NCBI RefSeq assembly: GCF_000156335.1
Contig: NZ_DS999213.1
Coordinates: 976,589 to 1,040,588 of the forward strand
Reading direction: 5' to 3'
Origin: Roseobacter sp. GAI101
GTDB lineage: Bacteria > Pseudomonadota > Alphaproteobacteria > Rhodobacterales > Rhodobacteraceae
DNA: 64,000 nt
Positions 38,367-47,900 of the stretch are shown piece after piece (within the stretch, counting starts at the first letter, position 1; every line of letters starts with the position of its first letter). Under the pieces are notes generated by a model. That model had not been told where the DNA came from, ran no database searches, and worked only from the letters and a program-made list of their open reading frames with translations. The translations under genes were made by a program, and so were the position numbers.

Positions 38367-39560
38367 ATGGGCTGGAAAACACTTGATGACATGGATTTGC
38401 ACGGCAAACGGGTGCTGGTGAGGGTCGATATCAATGTTCCCGTCGAAAAGGGCCGCGTGACGGATGATACGCGAATCCAGCGGATCGTACCGACGGTGCA
38501 GGATATCCTTGCCAAGGGCGGCAGACCGGTGTTGCTGGCGCATTTCGGACGGCCCAAGGGAAAACGCGTGCAGGACCTGAGCCTGCTGGTGGTGAAACCC
38601 GCGCTTGAGGCTGCGTTGAACCGCAAGGTGGTACTGGCCGAGACCCTCGAAGCCGTCGAGACGGGTACGGAAGAGATCACCAAGGCGGATGTCTTGCTGC
38701 TGGAAAACATCCGCTTTTATCCCGGCGAGGAAAAAAATGATCCCGGCTTCGCGCAGCGGCTTGCGGCCCTGGGGGATGTTTATTGCAATGATGCGTTTTC
38801 TGCAGCGCACCGCGCTCATGCGTCGACCGAAGCACTGGCGCGGCTGCTGCCCTGCTGTGCGGGCCGGTTAATGCAGGCCGAACTCTCGGCGCTCGAGGCA
38901 GCCTTGTCCAAGCCTGAGCGTCCTGTCGGGGCCGTGGTGGGCGGGGCGAAGGTATCGACCAAGATCGAGCTGCTGGAAAACCTCGTGAACAGGCTCGACC
39001 TTCTGGTGATCGGTGGCGGCATGGCCAATACATTTCTGGGGGCGATGGGCGCTGATCTGGGTTCATCCCTGTCGGAGCCTGATTTTTTCGAGACCGCCAA
39101 GGACATCATGCTTCAGGCCGATAAGGCCGGGTGCCGTGTGCTGTTGCCTGTGGACGGGCTGGTCGCGCGCGAATTCAAGGCTGCTGCGCCGCATGAGGTG
39201 GTCGAACTGGGCCCCGACACGACACTTGCTGCGGACCAGATGGTGCTTGATGCAGGCCCTGCAACCGTTGCCCTGGTCGAAGCCGCCTTTGCCGGGTTGA
39301 AAACGCTGATCTGGAACGGTCCGATGGGCGCGTTTGAAATCCCTCCCTTCGATACGGCAACGGTTGCCGCTGCGCAGGCAGCAGCACAGATGACGCGCGA
39401 TGGTGCTTTGATATCTGTCGCCGGTGGCGGGGACACGGTGTCGGCCCTGAACCAGGCAGGCGCGGCCGAGGATTTCACCTACATCTCAACAGCAGGTGGG
39501 GCTTTCCTTGAGTGGATGGAAGGCAAGACTTTGCCGGGTGTGGCCGCCTTGGGGGGCTAG
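38367..39560 (+). CDS. pgk: Phosphoglycerate kinase
   Basis: This 397-aa glycolytic enzyme transfers phosphate from 1,3-bisphosphoglycerate to ADP. Family blocks are RVDINVP, the basic patch [19 protein letters not shown] and GGGDTVSAL in the nucleotide site. The start ATG at 38367 has a preceding GAGGGATG-rich segment. Two tandem palindromes follow its stop. Its partner GAPDH is encoded at 13.6 kb. Confidence 0.96.
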   Translation: MGWKTLDDMDLHGKRVLVRVDINVPVEKGRVTDDTRIQRIVPTVQDILAKGGRPVLLAHFGRPKGKRVQDLSLLVVKPALEAALNRKVVLAETLEAVETGTEEITKADVLLLENIRFYPGEEKNDPGFAQRLAALGDVYCNDAFSAAHRAHASTEALARLLPCCAGRLMQAELSALEAALSKPERPVGAVVGGAKVSTKIELLENLVNRLDLLVIGGGMANTFLGAMGADLGSSLSEPDFFETAKDIMLQADKAGCRVLLPVDGLVAREFKAAAPHEVVELGPDTTLAADQMVLDAGPATVALVEAAFAGLKTLIWNGPMGAFEIPPFDTATVAAAQAAAQMTRDGALISVAGGGDTVSALNQAGAAEDFTYISTAGGAFLEWMEGKTLPGVAALGG

Positions 39561-39581
39561 CCGTTTTCTTCAAGAAAACGG
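39561..39581. terminator. First palindrome after pgk
   Basis: A 21-nt palindrome (10-bp arms around a central C) begins right after the pgk stop. The second arm is A-rich. It may terminate or stabilise the pgk mRNA. Confidence 0.55.
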
Positions 39582-39583
39582 TA

Positions 39584-39603
39584 CGGAACTTTCGAAAGTT
39601 CCG
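39584..39603. repeat. Second palindrome after pgk
   Basis: A perfect 20-nt palindrome (CGGAACTTTCGAAAGTTCCG) lies 2 nt after the first. The pair could act as a double terminator. Confidence 0.55.
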
Positions 39604-39718
39604 GCGTGCGCTGCCCCCTTGGAAATCGTTTGAATGGCCAAACTAGGGATTCCCTTGGCGAATCAGGTGTGGCATAGTGATGTCACGTCCACCAAGAGAC
39701 GACATGAGGCAGATACAG

Positions 39719-40018
39719 ATGAACCGCAGCAGCAGACCCGCCTTTGGCACCCTTTTGTTTTTCGCAATTGCCTTCGCGCTGAGCCTGTATTTCGCATTTG
39801 CCGCGATCCAGGGAAATTTCGGCCTGTTCCGGCGTGCTGAAATTGTCGCCGAAGCGCAAGACCTGCGGCTGCAACTGACAAGCGTAAAGGCCGACGTCCT
39901 GCGCATGGAAAACTTGACCGCGCGTTTGTCAGATGATTACCTTGATCTTGATCTGCTGGACGAGCAGACACGCAAGGTACTGGGCATGATCCGCTCGGAC
40001 GAAATCGTTATTCGCTGA
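39719..40018 (+). CDS. ftsB: FtsB/DivIC-type septum formation initiator
   Basis: This 99-aa protein has a short basic N-terminus, one membrane helix (about residues 7-27, FGTLLFFAIAFALSLYFAF) and a short coiled coil ending with an LDLLDEQTRKVLGM motif, as in FtsB. FtsB, with FtsL and FtsQ, activates septal peptidoglycan synthesis. The start at 39719 is preceded by GAGG; an in-frame ATG at 39704 would add five residues. It lies between pgk and pdhA, its usual place in alphaproteobacteria. Confidence 0.85.
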   Translation: MNRSSRPAFGTLLFFAIAFALSLYFAFAAIQGNFGLFRRAEIVAEAQDLRLQLTSVKADVLRMENLTARLSDDYLDLDLLDEQTRKVLGMIRSDEIVIR

Positions 40019-40120
40019 TACGGCCAAACCGCATCTGCTAAAATGGTTTTCACTTTCCAGCTGCCAATTCAGACCTTCACCAAAAGCCTCTCGCCATCAG
40101 GCCCCGAATCCGATAAGAGA

Positions 40121-40138
40121 TAGTTTAACGCTAAACTA
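40121..40138. promoter_or_regulatory. Palindromic operator upstream of pdhA
   Basis: The site is TAGTTTA-ACGC-TAAACTA, about 41 nt before the pdhA start. The two half sites are identical to those upstream of lpdA (26771-26788), with the same 4-nt spacer. A shared transcription factor is likely; its identity is unknown. Confidence 0.7.
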
Positions 40139-40179
40139 TATTGCGCGGACGCGGGACAACTGTACGGAGGATTTGCCCC

Positions 40180-41190
40180 ATGGCAGCCAAGAAACCGACC
40201 AAGAAAACCAATGCCAGTGCTGAAGAGCTGAAGGCCTACTACAAGGACATGCTGCTGATCCGGCGGTTCGAAGAAAAGGCAGGCCAGCTGTACGGCATGG
40301 GGCTGATCGGTGGCTTTTGCCACCTCTATATCGGTCAGGAAGCCGTCGTTGTCGGCCTTGAGGCCACCGCAAAGGAAGGCGACAGCCGCATCACCACGTA
40401 CCGCGACCACGGCCACATGCTGGCCTGTGGCATGAACCCCGATGGGGTCATGGCAGAACTGACCGGTCGCGAGGGCGGGTATTCGCGTGGCAAGGGTGGC
40501 TCCATGCACATGTTCTCGAAAGAGAAAAAGTTTTACGGCGGCCACGGCATCGTGGGCGCGAATGTGCCCCTGGGGGCGGGCGTTGCCTTTGCCGACAAGT
40601 ACAAGGGCAATGACAACGTCACCTTTACCTATTTCGGAGACGGTGCCGCGAACCAGGGTCAGGTCTACGAGACCTTCAACATGGCGGCACTTTGGAAGCT
40701 GCCCGTGATCTTCGTGATCGAGAACAACCAATACGCCATGGGCACCTCTCAGCAACGCTCGACCTCGAGCGCCGAGATTTGGGAACGCGGCAAGGCGTTC
40801 GGAATTCCCGGCGAAGCGGTCGATGGGATGGATGTGCTGGCGGTCAAGGATGCAGGCGAACGCGCCGTCAAACACGCACGCAGCGGCGATGGGCCCTATA
40901 TCCTTGAGATCAAGACATACCGCTACCGTGGCCATTCGATGTCGGACCCGGCCAAGTACCGCACCCGCGAAGAGGTGCAGAAGATGCGCGACGAGCGTGA
41001 CCCCATCGAACAGGTCCGCAACATTCTGCTCGAGAGTAAATACGCCACCGAAGACGATCTGAAAGCCATCGACAAAGAGATCAAGAAGGTCGTCAACGAC
41101 AGCGCCGAATTCGCCAAGAACAGCCCCGAGCCCGCACCAGAAGAGCTTTGGACAGATATCTACGCAACAGAAGTCCCGCAGGAGGCATAA
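40180..41190 (+). CDS. pdhA: Pyruvate dehydrogenase E1 alpha subunit
   Basis: This 336-aa protein is the alpha chain of the thiamine-diphosphate E1 component. It has the TPP motif GDGAANQGQVYE with the downstream ENNQYAMGT, and the phosphorylation-loop-like RYRGHSMSDP. The ATG at 40180 follows CGGAGGA. It begins the pdhA, pdhB, pdhC operon with only 3 nt to pdhB. Confidence 0.96.
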   Translation: MAAKKPTKKTNASAEELKAYYKDMLLIRRFEEKAGQLYGMGLIGGFCHLYIGQEAVVVGLEATAKEGDSRITTYRDHGHMLACGMNPDGVMAELTGREGGYSRGKGGSMHMFSKEKKFYGGHGIVGANVPLGAGVAFADKYKGNDNVTFTYFGDGAANQGQVYETFNMAALWKLPVIFVIENNQYAMGTSQQRSTSSAEIWERGKAFGIPGEAVDGMDVLAVKDAGERAVKHARSGDGPYILEIKTYRYRGHSMSDPAKYRTREEVQKMRDERDPIEQVRNILLESKYATEDDLKAIDKEIKKVVNDSAEFAKNSPEPAPEELWTDIYATEVPQEA

Positions 41191-41193
41191 AAA

Positions 41194-42564
41194 ATGGCAA
41201 CCGAAATACTTATGCCCGCCCTGAGCCCGACCATGGAAGAAGGCACGCTGGCCAAATGGATGGTGAAAGAGGGCGATACCGTGTCTTCTGGCGACATCAT
41301 GTGCGAGATCGAAACCGACAAGGCCACGATGGAATTCGAGGCCGTTGACGAAGGGGTGATCGGCAAGATCCTGATCCAGGAAGGCACCGAAGGCGTCAAA
41401 GTGAACACCGCGATTGCCGTGCTGCTGGAAGAAGGGGAAGACGCCTCTGCCGCGGATAATGTATCGTCTGATGCACCTGACGCGGCCCCTGCCCCGAAAG
41501 CAGCGGAAAGCAAACCCGCCGAGGCCAAAGCACCTACCGCCCCCGAAACGGACACGACCCCTGACTGGCCCGAAGGCACCAAGCTGAAACAGCAGACCGT
41601 GCGCGAAGCCTTGCGCGACGGTATGGCCGAGGAAATGCGCCGCGACGAGAACGTGTTCCTGATGGGCGAGGAAGTTGCAGAATACCAGGGCGCTTACAAA
41701 ATCTCGCAAGGGTTGCTGGACGAGTTCGGTGCGAAGCGTGTGATCGACACACCGATCACAGAACATGGTTTTGCCGGGATCGGTGTCGGTGCTGCCTTTG
41801 GCGGGCTGCGTCCTATCGTGGAATTCATGACCTGGAACTTTGCCATGCAGGCGATCGACCACATCCTGAACTCTGCCGCAAAGACGCTGTACATGTCCGG
41901 TGGACAGATGGGTGCCCCCATGGTGTTCAGGGGCCCCAACGGCGCAGCGGCCCGTGTCGGCGCGCAGCACAGCCAGGATTACGCGGCGTGGTACATGCAA
42001 ATTCCCGGCCTGAAAGTCGCGATGCCCTATTCTGCGTCTGACGCAAAGGGTTTGATGAAATCGGCGATCCGTGATCCGAACCCTGTCGTGTTCCTTGAGA
42101 ACGAGATCATGTATGGCAAGACCTTCGATGTGCCGGACATCGAAGATTACACGGTGCCGTTTGGCAAGGCCCGGATCTGGCGCGAAGGGTCCGATGTGAC
42201 CATCGTCAGCTTTGGCATCGGCATGACCTATGCCCTGGAAGCCGCCGAGAAACTGGCCGCCGAAGGCATCGACGCCGAAGTCCTTGACCTGCGCACCTTG
42301 CGCCCGATGGACACCGCCAGCATCATCAAATCGGTGATGAAGACGAACCGCTGCGTCACGGTGGAGGAAGGCTGGCCGCAAGGCTCTGTCGGCAACTACA
42401 TCACAAGTGTGATCATGCAAGAAGCGTTCGACTATCTGGACGCGCCGGTGATCAACTGCACAGGCAAGGACGTTCCGATGCCCTATGCAGCGAACCTTGA
42501 AAAGCTGGCGTTGCTGACCACGGATGACGTGATCGAAGCTGTCAAAAAAGTCACTTACAAATAA
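41194..42564 (+). CDS. pdhB: Pyruvate dehydrogenase E1 beta subunit with N-terminal lipoyl domain
   Basis: This 456-aa protein has an extra N-terminal lipoyl domain (about residues 1-78; lysine K43 in [12 protein letters not shown]), then an Ala/Pro linker and a full E1 beta domain. A lipoyl domain on E1 beta is a known alphaproteobacterial trait. The lipoyl domain is nearly identical to that of pdhC, which suggests a duplication or gene conversion. It lies 12 nt before pdhC. Confidence 0.95.
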   Translation: MATEILMPALSPTMEEGTLAKWMVKEGDTVSSGDIMCEIETDKATMEFEAVDEGVIGKILIQEGTEGVKVNTAIAVLLEEGEDASAADNVSSDAPDAAPAPKAAESKPAEAKAPTAPETDTTPDWPEGTKLKQQTVREALRDGMAEEMRRDENVFLMGEEVAEYQGAYKISQGLLDEFGAKRVIDTPITEHGFAGIGVGAAFGGLRPIVEFMTWNFAMQAIDHILNSAAKTLYMSGGQMGAPMVFRGPNGAAARVGAQHSQDYAAWYMQIPGLKVAMPYSASDAKGLMKSAIRDPNPVVFLENEIMYGKTFDVPDIEDYTVPFGKARIWREGSDVTIVSFGIGMTYALEAAEKLAAEGIDAEVLDLRTLRPMDTASIIKSVMKTNRCVTVEEGWPQGSVGNYITSVIMQEAFDYLDAPVINCTGKDVPMPYAANLEKLALLTTDDVIEAVKKVTYK

Positions 42565-42576
42565 GGAGCGGACGAC

Positions 42577-43884
42577 ATGCCCATAGAAATCCTGATGCCC
42601 GCCCTCAGCCCCACCATGGAAGAAGGCACATTGGCCAAATGGTTGGTCAAGGAGGGCGATACCGTGTCCTCCGGCGATGTGATGTGCGAGATTGAAACCG
42701 ACAAGGCCACGATGGAATTCGAGGCAACTGACGAAGGCGTAATTGGCAAGATTCTGATTGCCGACGGTACTGAAGGCGTGAAAGTGAACACCCCGATTGC
42801 AGTCCTGTTGGAAGAGGGTGAAAGCGCGGATGACATCGGCGCGGCTTCTGCCCCTGCCGAAACTGCCCCGACACCTGCGCCGCAGGAGGAAGCCCCAGTG
42901 GCTGCCTCCGCATCACCAGATACACCTGCCGCGCCCAAATCCGCTGATGGGAAACGCATATTCGCCACCCCGCTGGCGCGGCGGATCGCTGCGGACAAAG
43001 GGTTGGACCTGTCCCAGATCAAAGGGTCGGGCCCCCATGGCCGGATCATCAAGGCCGATGTCGAAGGTCTGTCCGAATCCGAAGCACCCAAAGCAGCGGC
43101 AGCAGCGGCCCCGACAGCAACAGAAGCAGCGGCAAAACCTGCCCTCGCCGCAGGGCCATCCGCCGATGCCGTGATGAAGATGTACGAGGGCCGCGAGTTT
43201 GAGGAAATTTCCCTCAACGGCATGCGCAAGACCATCGCGTCACGTCTGACCGAGGCCAAGCAATCGATCCCGCACTTCTACCTGCGGCGAGATATCCAGC
43301 TTGATGCGCTGATGAAATTTCGAGGCGATCTGAACAAACAACTTGAAGCGCGTGGCGTCAAGCTGTCGGTCAATGACTTTATCATCAAGGCTTGCGCCCT
43401 TGCCTTGCAGGCCGTGCCTGATGCCAATGCGGTTTGGGCCGGTGATCGCATTCTCAAGCTGAAACCTTCGGATGTTGCCGTGGCTGTGGCAATCGATGGC
43501 GGCCTCTTCACTCCAGTGCTGAAAGATTCCGAAATGAAGTCGCTTTCGGCTCTTTCAGCCGAGATGAAAGATCTCGCCACCCGCGCCCGCGACCGCAAAC
43601 TTGCGCCACATGAGTATCAGGGCGGCAGTTTCGCGATTTCCAACCTTGGTATGTTCGGCATCGATAACTTCGACGCGGTCATCAACCCGCCTCATGGCGC
43701 GATTCTGGCGGTTGGTGCTGGCGTCAAGAAGCCAGTCGTTGGCAAAGACGGTGAACTTGCCGTGGCGACGGTGATGTCCGTGACCCTCTCGGTCGACCAC
43801 CGCGTTATCGACGGCGCTCTCGGCGCGCAGCTTCTCACGGCAATCAAGGACAACTTGGAAAACCCCATCACGATGCTCGCCTAG
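42577..43884 (+). CDS. pdhC: Dihydrolipoamide acetyltransferase (E2)
   Basis: This 435-aa E2 has an N-terminal lipoyl domain (K43), an Ala/Pro-rich linker and a peripheral subunit-binding domain (FATPLARRIAADKGLDL, near residues 128-165). It ends in a catalytic acetyltransferase domain with SVDHRVIDGALGA (active-site His and Asp). It completes pdhABC; the E3 partner is lpdA at 25.3 kb. A hairpin terminator follows. Confidence 0.96.
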   Translation: MPIEILMPALSPTMEEGTLAKWLVKEGDTVSSGDVMCEIETDKATMEFEATDEGVIGKILIADGTEGVKVNTPIAVLLEEGESADDIGAASAPAETAPTPAPQEEAPVAASASPDTPAAPKSADGKRIFATPLARRIAADKGLDLSQIKGSGPHGRIIKADVEGLSESEAPKAAAAAAPTATEAAAKPALAAGPSADAVMKMYEGREFEEISLNGMRKTIASRLTEAKQSIPHFYLRRDIQLDALMKFRGDLNKQLEARGVKLSVNDFIIKACALALQAVPDANAVWAGDRILKLKPSDVAVAVAIDGGLFTPVLKDSEMKSLSALSAEMKDLATRARDRKLAPHEYQGGSFAISNLGMFGIDNFDAVINPPHGAILAVGAGVKKPVVGKDGELAVATVMSVTLSVDHRVIDGALGAQLLTAIKDNLENPITMLA

Positions 43885-43990
43885 CATTTTTCCAAATGGA
43901 CTAAAATCCTCGGGGGGGCTGGGGGGCAGAAGGCCTTTCAATCTTCTGGGACCACAAAAGATAAGAGCCGCTATGTGATTAAAAAATAAG

Positions 43991-44012
43991 GCCGGGATCA
44001 GATGATCCCGGC
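43991..44012. terminator. Bidirectional terminator between pdhC and cysE
   Basis: A perfect 22-nt palindrome (10-bp arms, 2-nt centre). The minus-strand side is followed by CTTATTTTTT, so it clearly suits cysE transcription, and it also follows pdhC. Confidence 0.8.
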
Positions 44013-44043
44013 TTTATACATTATAACGAAATCGTCGAAAACC

Positions 44044-44880
44044 TCAGTCGCCCTGCGGCCCCAACATGTGGTCCATCAAAACAGATGGCTGTTCACAACC
44101 GGCCTCACCGACGACCCGAGCAGGGATACCGGCAACAGTCTTGCAAGGCGGAACCGCTTGCAGAACGACCGATCCCGCAGCGATACGGCTGCAATGGCCG
44201 ATCGTGATATTGCCCAACACCTTGGCCCCCGCACCGATCAGAACGCCATCTTCGATCTTGGGATGACGGTCCTGTTCTTCCTTGCCCGTCCCGCCAAGGG
44301 TCACAGAATGCAGCATTGACACGTTATCCCCGACCACAGCCGTTTCACCGATCACCACGGAATGAGCATGGTCAATCATGATCCCCTTGCCGATCTTGGC
44401 CGCTGGATGAATGTCGACGCCGAAAATCTCGCTTACCCGCATCTGTACGAAATAGGCTAGATCGCGCTGCCCTTTCATCCAAAGATGATGCCCAACGCGG
44501 TACGCCTGAACGGCCTGATACCCCTTGAAATACAGGATCGGTTGCAGAAGGCGGTGGCAGGCTGGATCCCGTTCGAAAATTGCGACCAGATCTGCGCGCG
44601 CGGCCTTTATCAGGCTGGGATCATTGGCATAAGCCTCCTGAACCATTTCACGCAACACCATCATCGACATCTCGTTTGACGATAACTTGGCTGCAATCCG
44701 GTAGGACAACGCCTTTTCTATCGACTTGTGGTGCAGGATACAGGTGTGAATGAATCCCCCCATCAGCGGTTCATCTTGCACTGCTTTTTGGGCGTCGATC
44801 AGAATTTGATCCCAAACCGGATCAACTGAGGCGATATTTCTGCGGGGCTCTGCCATGACAACATCCTTCTTTGAAATCAC
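44044..44880 (-). CDS. cysE: Serine O-acetyltransferase
   Basis: This 278-aa enzyme makes O-acetylserine for cysteine synthesis. It has the CysE helical N-terminal domain and the left-handed beta-helix (hexapeptide repeats) with IDHAHSVVIGETAVVGD, then the HPKIEDGVLIGAGAKVLGNI segment. The C-terminal tail is normal for feedback-sensitive enzymes. It is downstream of the GTA cluster on the same strand with no functional link. Confidence 0.95.
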   Translation of the reverse strand: MISKKDVVMAEPRRNIASVDPVWDQILIDAQKAVQDEPLMGGFIHTCILHHKSIEKALSYRIAAKLSSNEMSMMVLREMVQEAYANDPSLIKAARADLVAIFERDPACHRLLQPILYFKGYQAVQAYRVGHHLWMKGQRDLAYFVQMRVSEIFGVDIHPAAKIGKGIMIDHAHSVVIGETAVVGDNVSMLHSVTLGGTGKEEQDRHPKIEDGVLIGAGAKVLGNITIGHCSRIAAGSVVLQAVPPCKTVAGIPARVVGEAGCEQPSVLMDHMLGPQGD

Positions 44881-44980
44881 AATATAGCAAAATGATGCAA
44901 AGAGCCAAACCCAAAGCTGCGGTCATCACAAATCTTCATGATTTCGATATGGACGTCCCCAAAACAAAGCCGGGTCCCTG

Positions 44981-47900
44981 TCAGGGATCGACCATCAGGC
45001 GTGCTGCTGGCCCCGCCCCATAGCTTGCAGATACCTGTGCCACCGTGAACGCAAATGCACCCGATAGCCCGTCCACGCTCTGCGCGGCAGCTTCATAGGA
45101 CCAGTTCGGTGCCGTGGTGACAGCCTCGCGGATGACCTGACCGTTTTGCAGGACACGGACCAGATATTGCTCGGTCTCCTCGCCCAAGGGTACATCAAGA
45201 CCGTCCCAGCCGTCGCCGTCAATTCGTGTGCGCCGGATCCATGTCAGATCGATCCCGTTACCGCCTTGGACCGCACGAAGATGACAAGGGCTGAACGGGC
45301 GCAAGCCATTGCCGTCAAACGCCACTTCGCGATGAATGTACGACGGATCATCGACGGGCCGTTGTGCTGGACCGATGCGGTAATGCTGAACGATGCGGCG
45401 TAAATTCGGACTTAGGGACAATTGCTGCGGGACCGAATTCAGCAAGACAAACTGTGATCCCAACGGCCATGCCGGTGGCATCAACGCGTCAGATCCCGCC
45501 TGCCCCCGCAACCGCTTGGTCAGCCAATAGGTGTTCGGTGCGACCAATTCTGCGCCTTCAAATTGAAACACCTCCCAGTTGTCTGATGTCCCGTCGCCAA
45601 TCGCGGCCAGGTTCGCCCCGCTTAGCAAGGCAGCCTCGTCGACGCTTTCTAATGCGCCGCTGATCAGCTTGACTTGAAGCCCCCCATTGTGGTCAAACAG
45701 CCCCGGTCGCGCGGCGGAAAGGTCAGTTTGCGTTACCCCAACAGTCGCGCGGACGGGCAGAACGGTATTCAGCTGATAATTCGCATCCGTGCCAGATTGA
45801 TAGACTGCCACGGACCCCGGCCAAGGTTGCGCAGTATTCGCGATATAGGGTGCATGTGGCGTTTCGTCCCCGCGCAGCAACGGCAGATCAAGGAACAGTG
45901 AGGTCACGGGCACGGGTGCCGCAAAGGGTTTAAGTACCGCCAATTCATCATCAAACGGGGCCGGATCATAAACCTCGGGTTCGATTCGGACCGCTTCGAT
46001 CAGCTGCATTTCGCCCTGTTCGACCCGGTCAATCCGGTACAGCGCATCGGCCTCGGCCCCGTCAGCGGGCAGTTCGATCACATCGCCCGCCCCAATCGCC
46101 ATCATCGAAGGCGGCAATGCCAGACGCAGGCTCTCGCGGGAAACACGGGCTTCGGTTAGCCAGCGTTCGACCACTTGACGGCCTTCCGCACGGGTCAACG
46201 CCATGTTCATCTCGGATGCAGAAACCGAATGGGTCGCGTCATCGGCCAGAATTGAATCTTCTGCTATGGTATCGAAATTACCATCCGCCTGAACAAACCG
46301 CAGCCGCACGCGGCCCGCTATTTCGGCTTGCGCCTCGCGGGATTGTTCGGTGATGCCGTCAAGTTCACTGCTTACAGCCAGTAAATCAGGGTCAAGGCGC
46401 ACTGCATTCAACCCGTCACGCATAACGAAGTTCAACGTGCCATCGCGTTCCACGGCATCAAAGCCATAGCGCAGCATCAGAGGCTGCAAGGACGCCCGCG
46501 CATCGCTGACCTGGTCCACCGCATAGCCGCGCACGTAACCATAAAGCCGCGAGGTGTCATAGTCCTTGAGCCCGGCCCGCCGGCAAATTTCGCCCACCAG
46601 TGACGACAAGGGCTGGGAAGAGCTGCGCCCGTTCAACCAATGGCCACGCACATAATCTTGTCCGTCGCTCCAAAGTTCGAGATTGTTCGGGAAATACGGA
46701 TAGGGGCGCGTGTCCCACGCCCAGACATAGGCGCGTGACATATCAATCATCGGGCCCTCATATTCAGGCGAGATCGGATTGTTCGCCGGATCGGACCAGT
46801 AGTCGACGAAGGCGCGCAGATATTGCATCTGCATCAGATCATCCCGCGCTCCGGTCGAAAACCGCGGCAAGCTGCTCTCCGAACTTTTCAAATCGAGAAA
46901 CTTGTTCGGCTGATTGGTGCCCTTGTCGATGGCGGCACAGCCGTATTCAGTAAACCGAATGGGCTTTGATCCGGGGACCCAACTGCTGGGGTTCTCTTGG
47001 CGGACGCCACCGATCCGGTCGTGGTGAACGTTGGCCCACCAGTTGCGGATATCCTTGAAGCGGTAAATCCACGGTTCATTCGCGTCGCCATCGGTGATCG
47101 GCGTGCGGATCTGCGCGGCACGGGCTTCTGAGGAATGGTAGTACCAGTCATATCCTTCACCGCCCTCAATGTTGGATTTCAGGTAGTCGAGATTATAGAT
47201 CGCATCCCACGTCCTTGCGTCCAGGTGGTCTTCTTCCTCGCGCCAATCGGACAGGGGCATGTAGTTGTCGATCCCAATGAAATCGATGTTGTCATCCGCC
47301 CAGAGCGGATCAAGGTGAAAATATCGGTCACCTGTGCCGTCTTCAGGCTGGTAACCGAAATATTCGGACCAATCTGCGGCATAGCTGATTTTCGTTTGCG
47401 CACCTAACAACAGGCGCGCCTGCGCGGCCAACGCACGGAAGTGTTCGACGGCGACAAAAACCCCGCCTGCCCCACGGATCTGGGTCAGGCCCCGCATCTC
47501 GGTACCGATGCAAAAGGCCTCTACCCCGCCAGCGGCAGCACAAAGGGCCGCGTAATGCAGGATAAACCGCGACAGCGTCCATTCATCGTGACCGGAATAG
47601 GTCACCTGCCCCCGTGCCACCGTAAAATCTGCCGCCGTCACTGTGCCAAAGAACGCGGCAACCTGCGCATCTGCTACCGCCGTGCCGTCCGGACTGCCGG
47701 CTCTGGTCGGTGCTTCGGATAGGGTAATCCGTCCGCGCCACGGTAACTTGGCTTGAGTTTCGGCGTCGCTATAAGGGTCTGGTAATGTGTTGCCGTCTAG
47801 CTGATCCATCAGAATGAAAGGGTAAAACATTACCGCTTTGCCCGCGGCGTTCATTGCATGAATGGCTTCAATCACGGATGCGTCCGCCGGGGTGCCGCCA

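Noticed and set aside
40069..42420. 783-codon open frame antisense to pdhA/pdhB
   Set aside because: It lies wholly opposite well-supported genes, has no recognisable domain and is typical of long shadow frames in GC-rich DNA.
44881..44980. Possible terminator after GTA gp15
   Set aside because: Only a short, weak stem overlapping the gp15 stop; no T-run worth calling.
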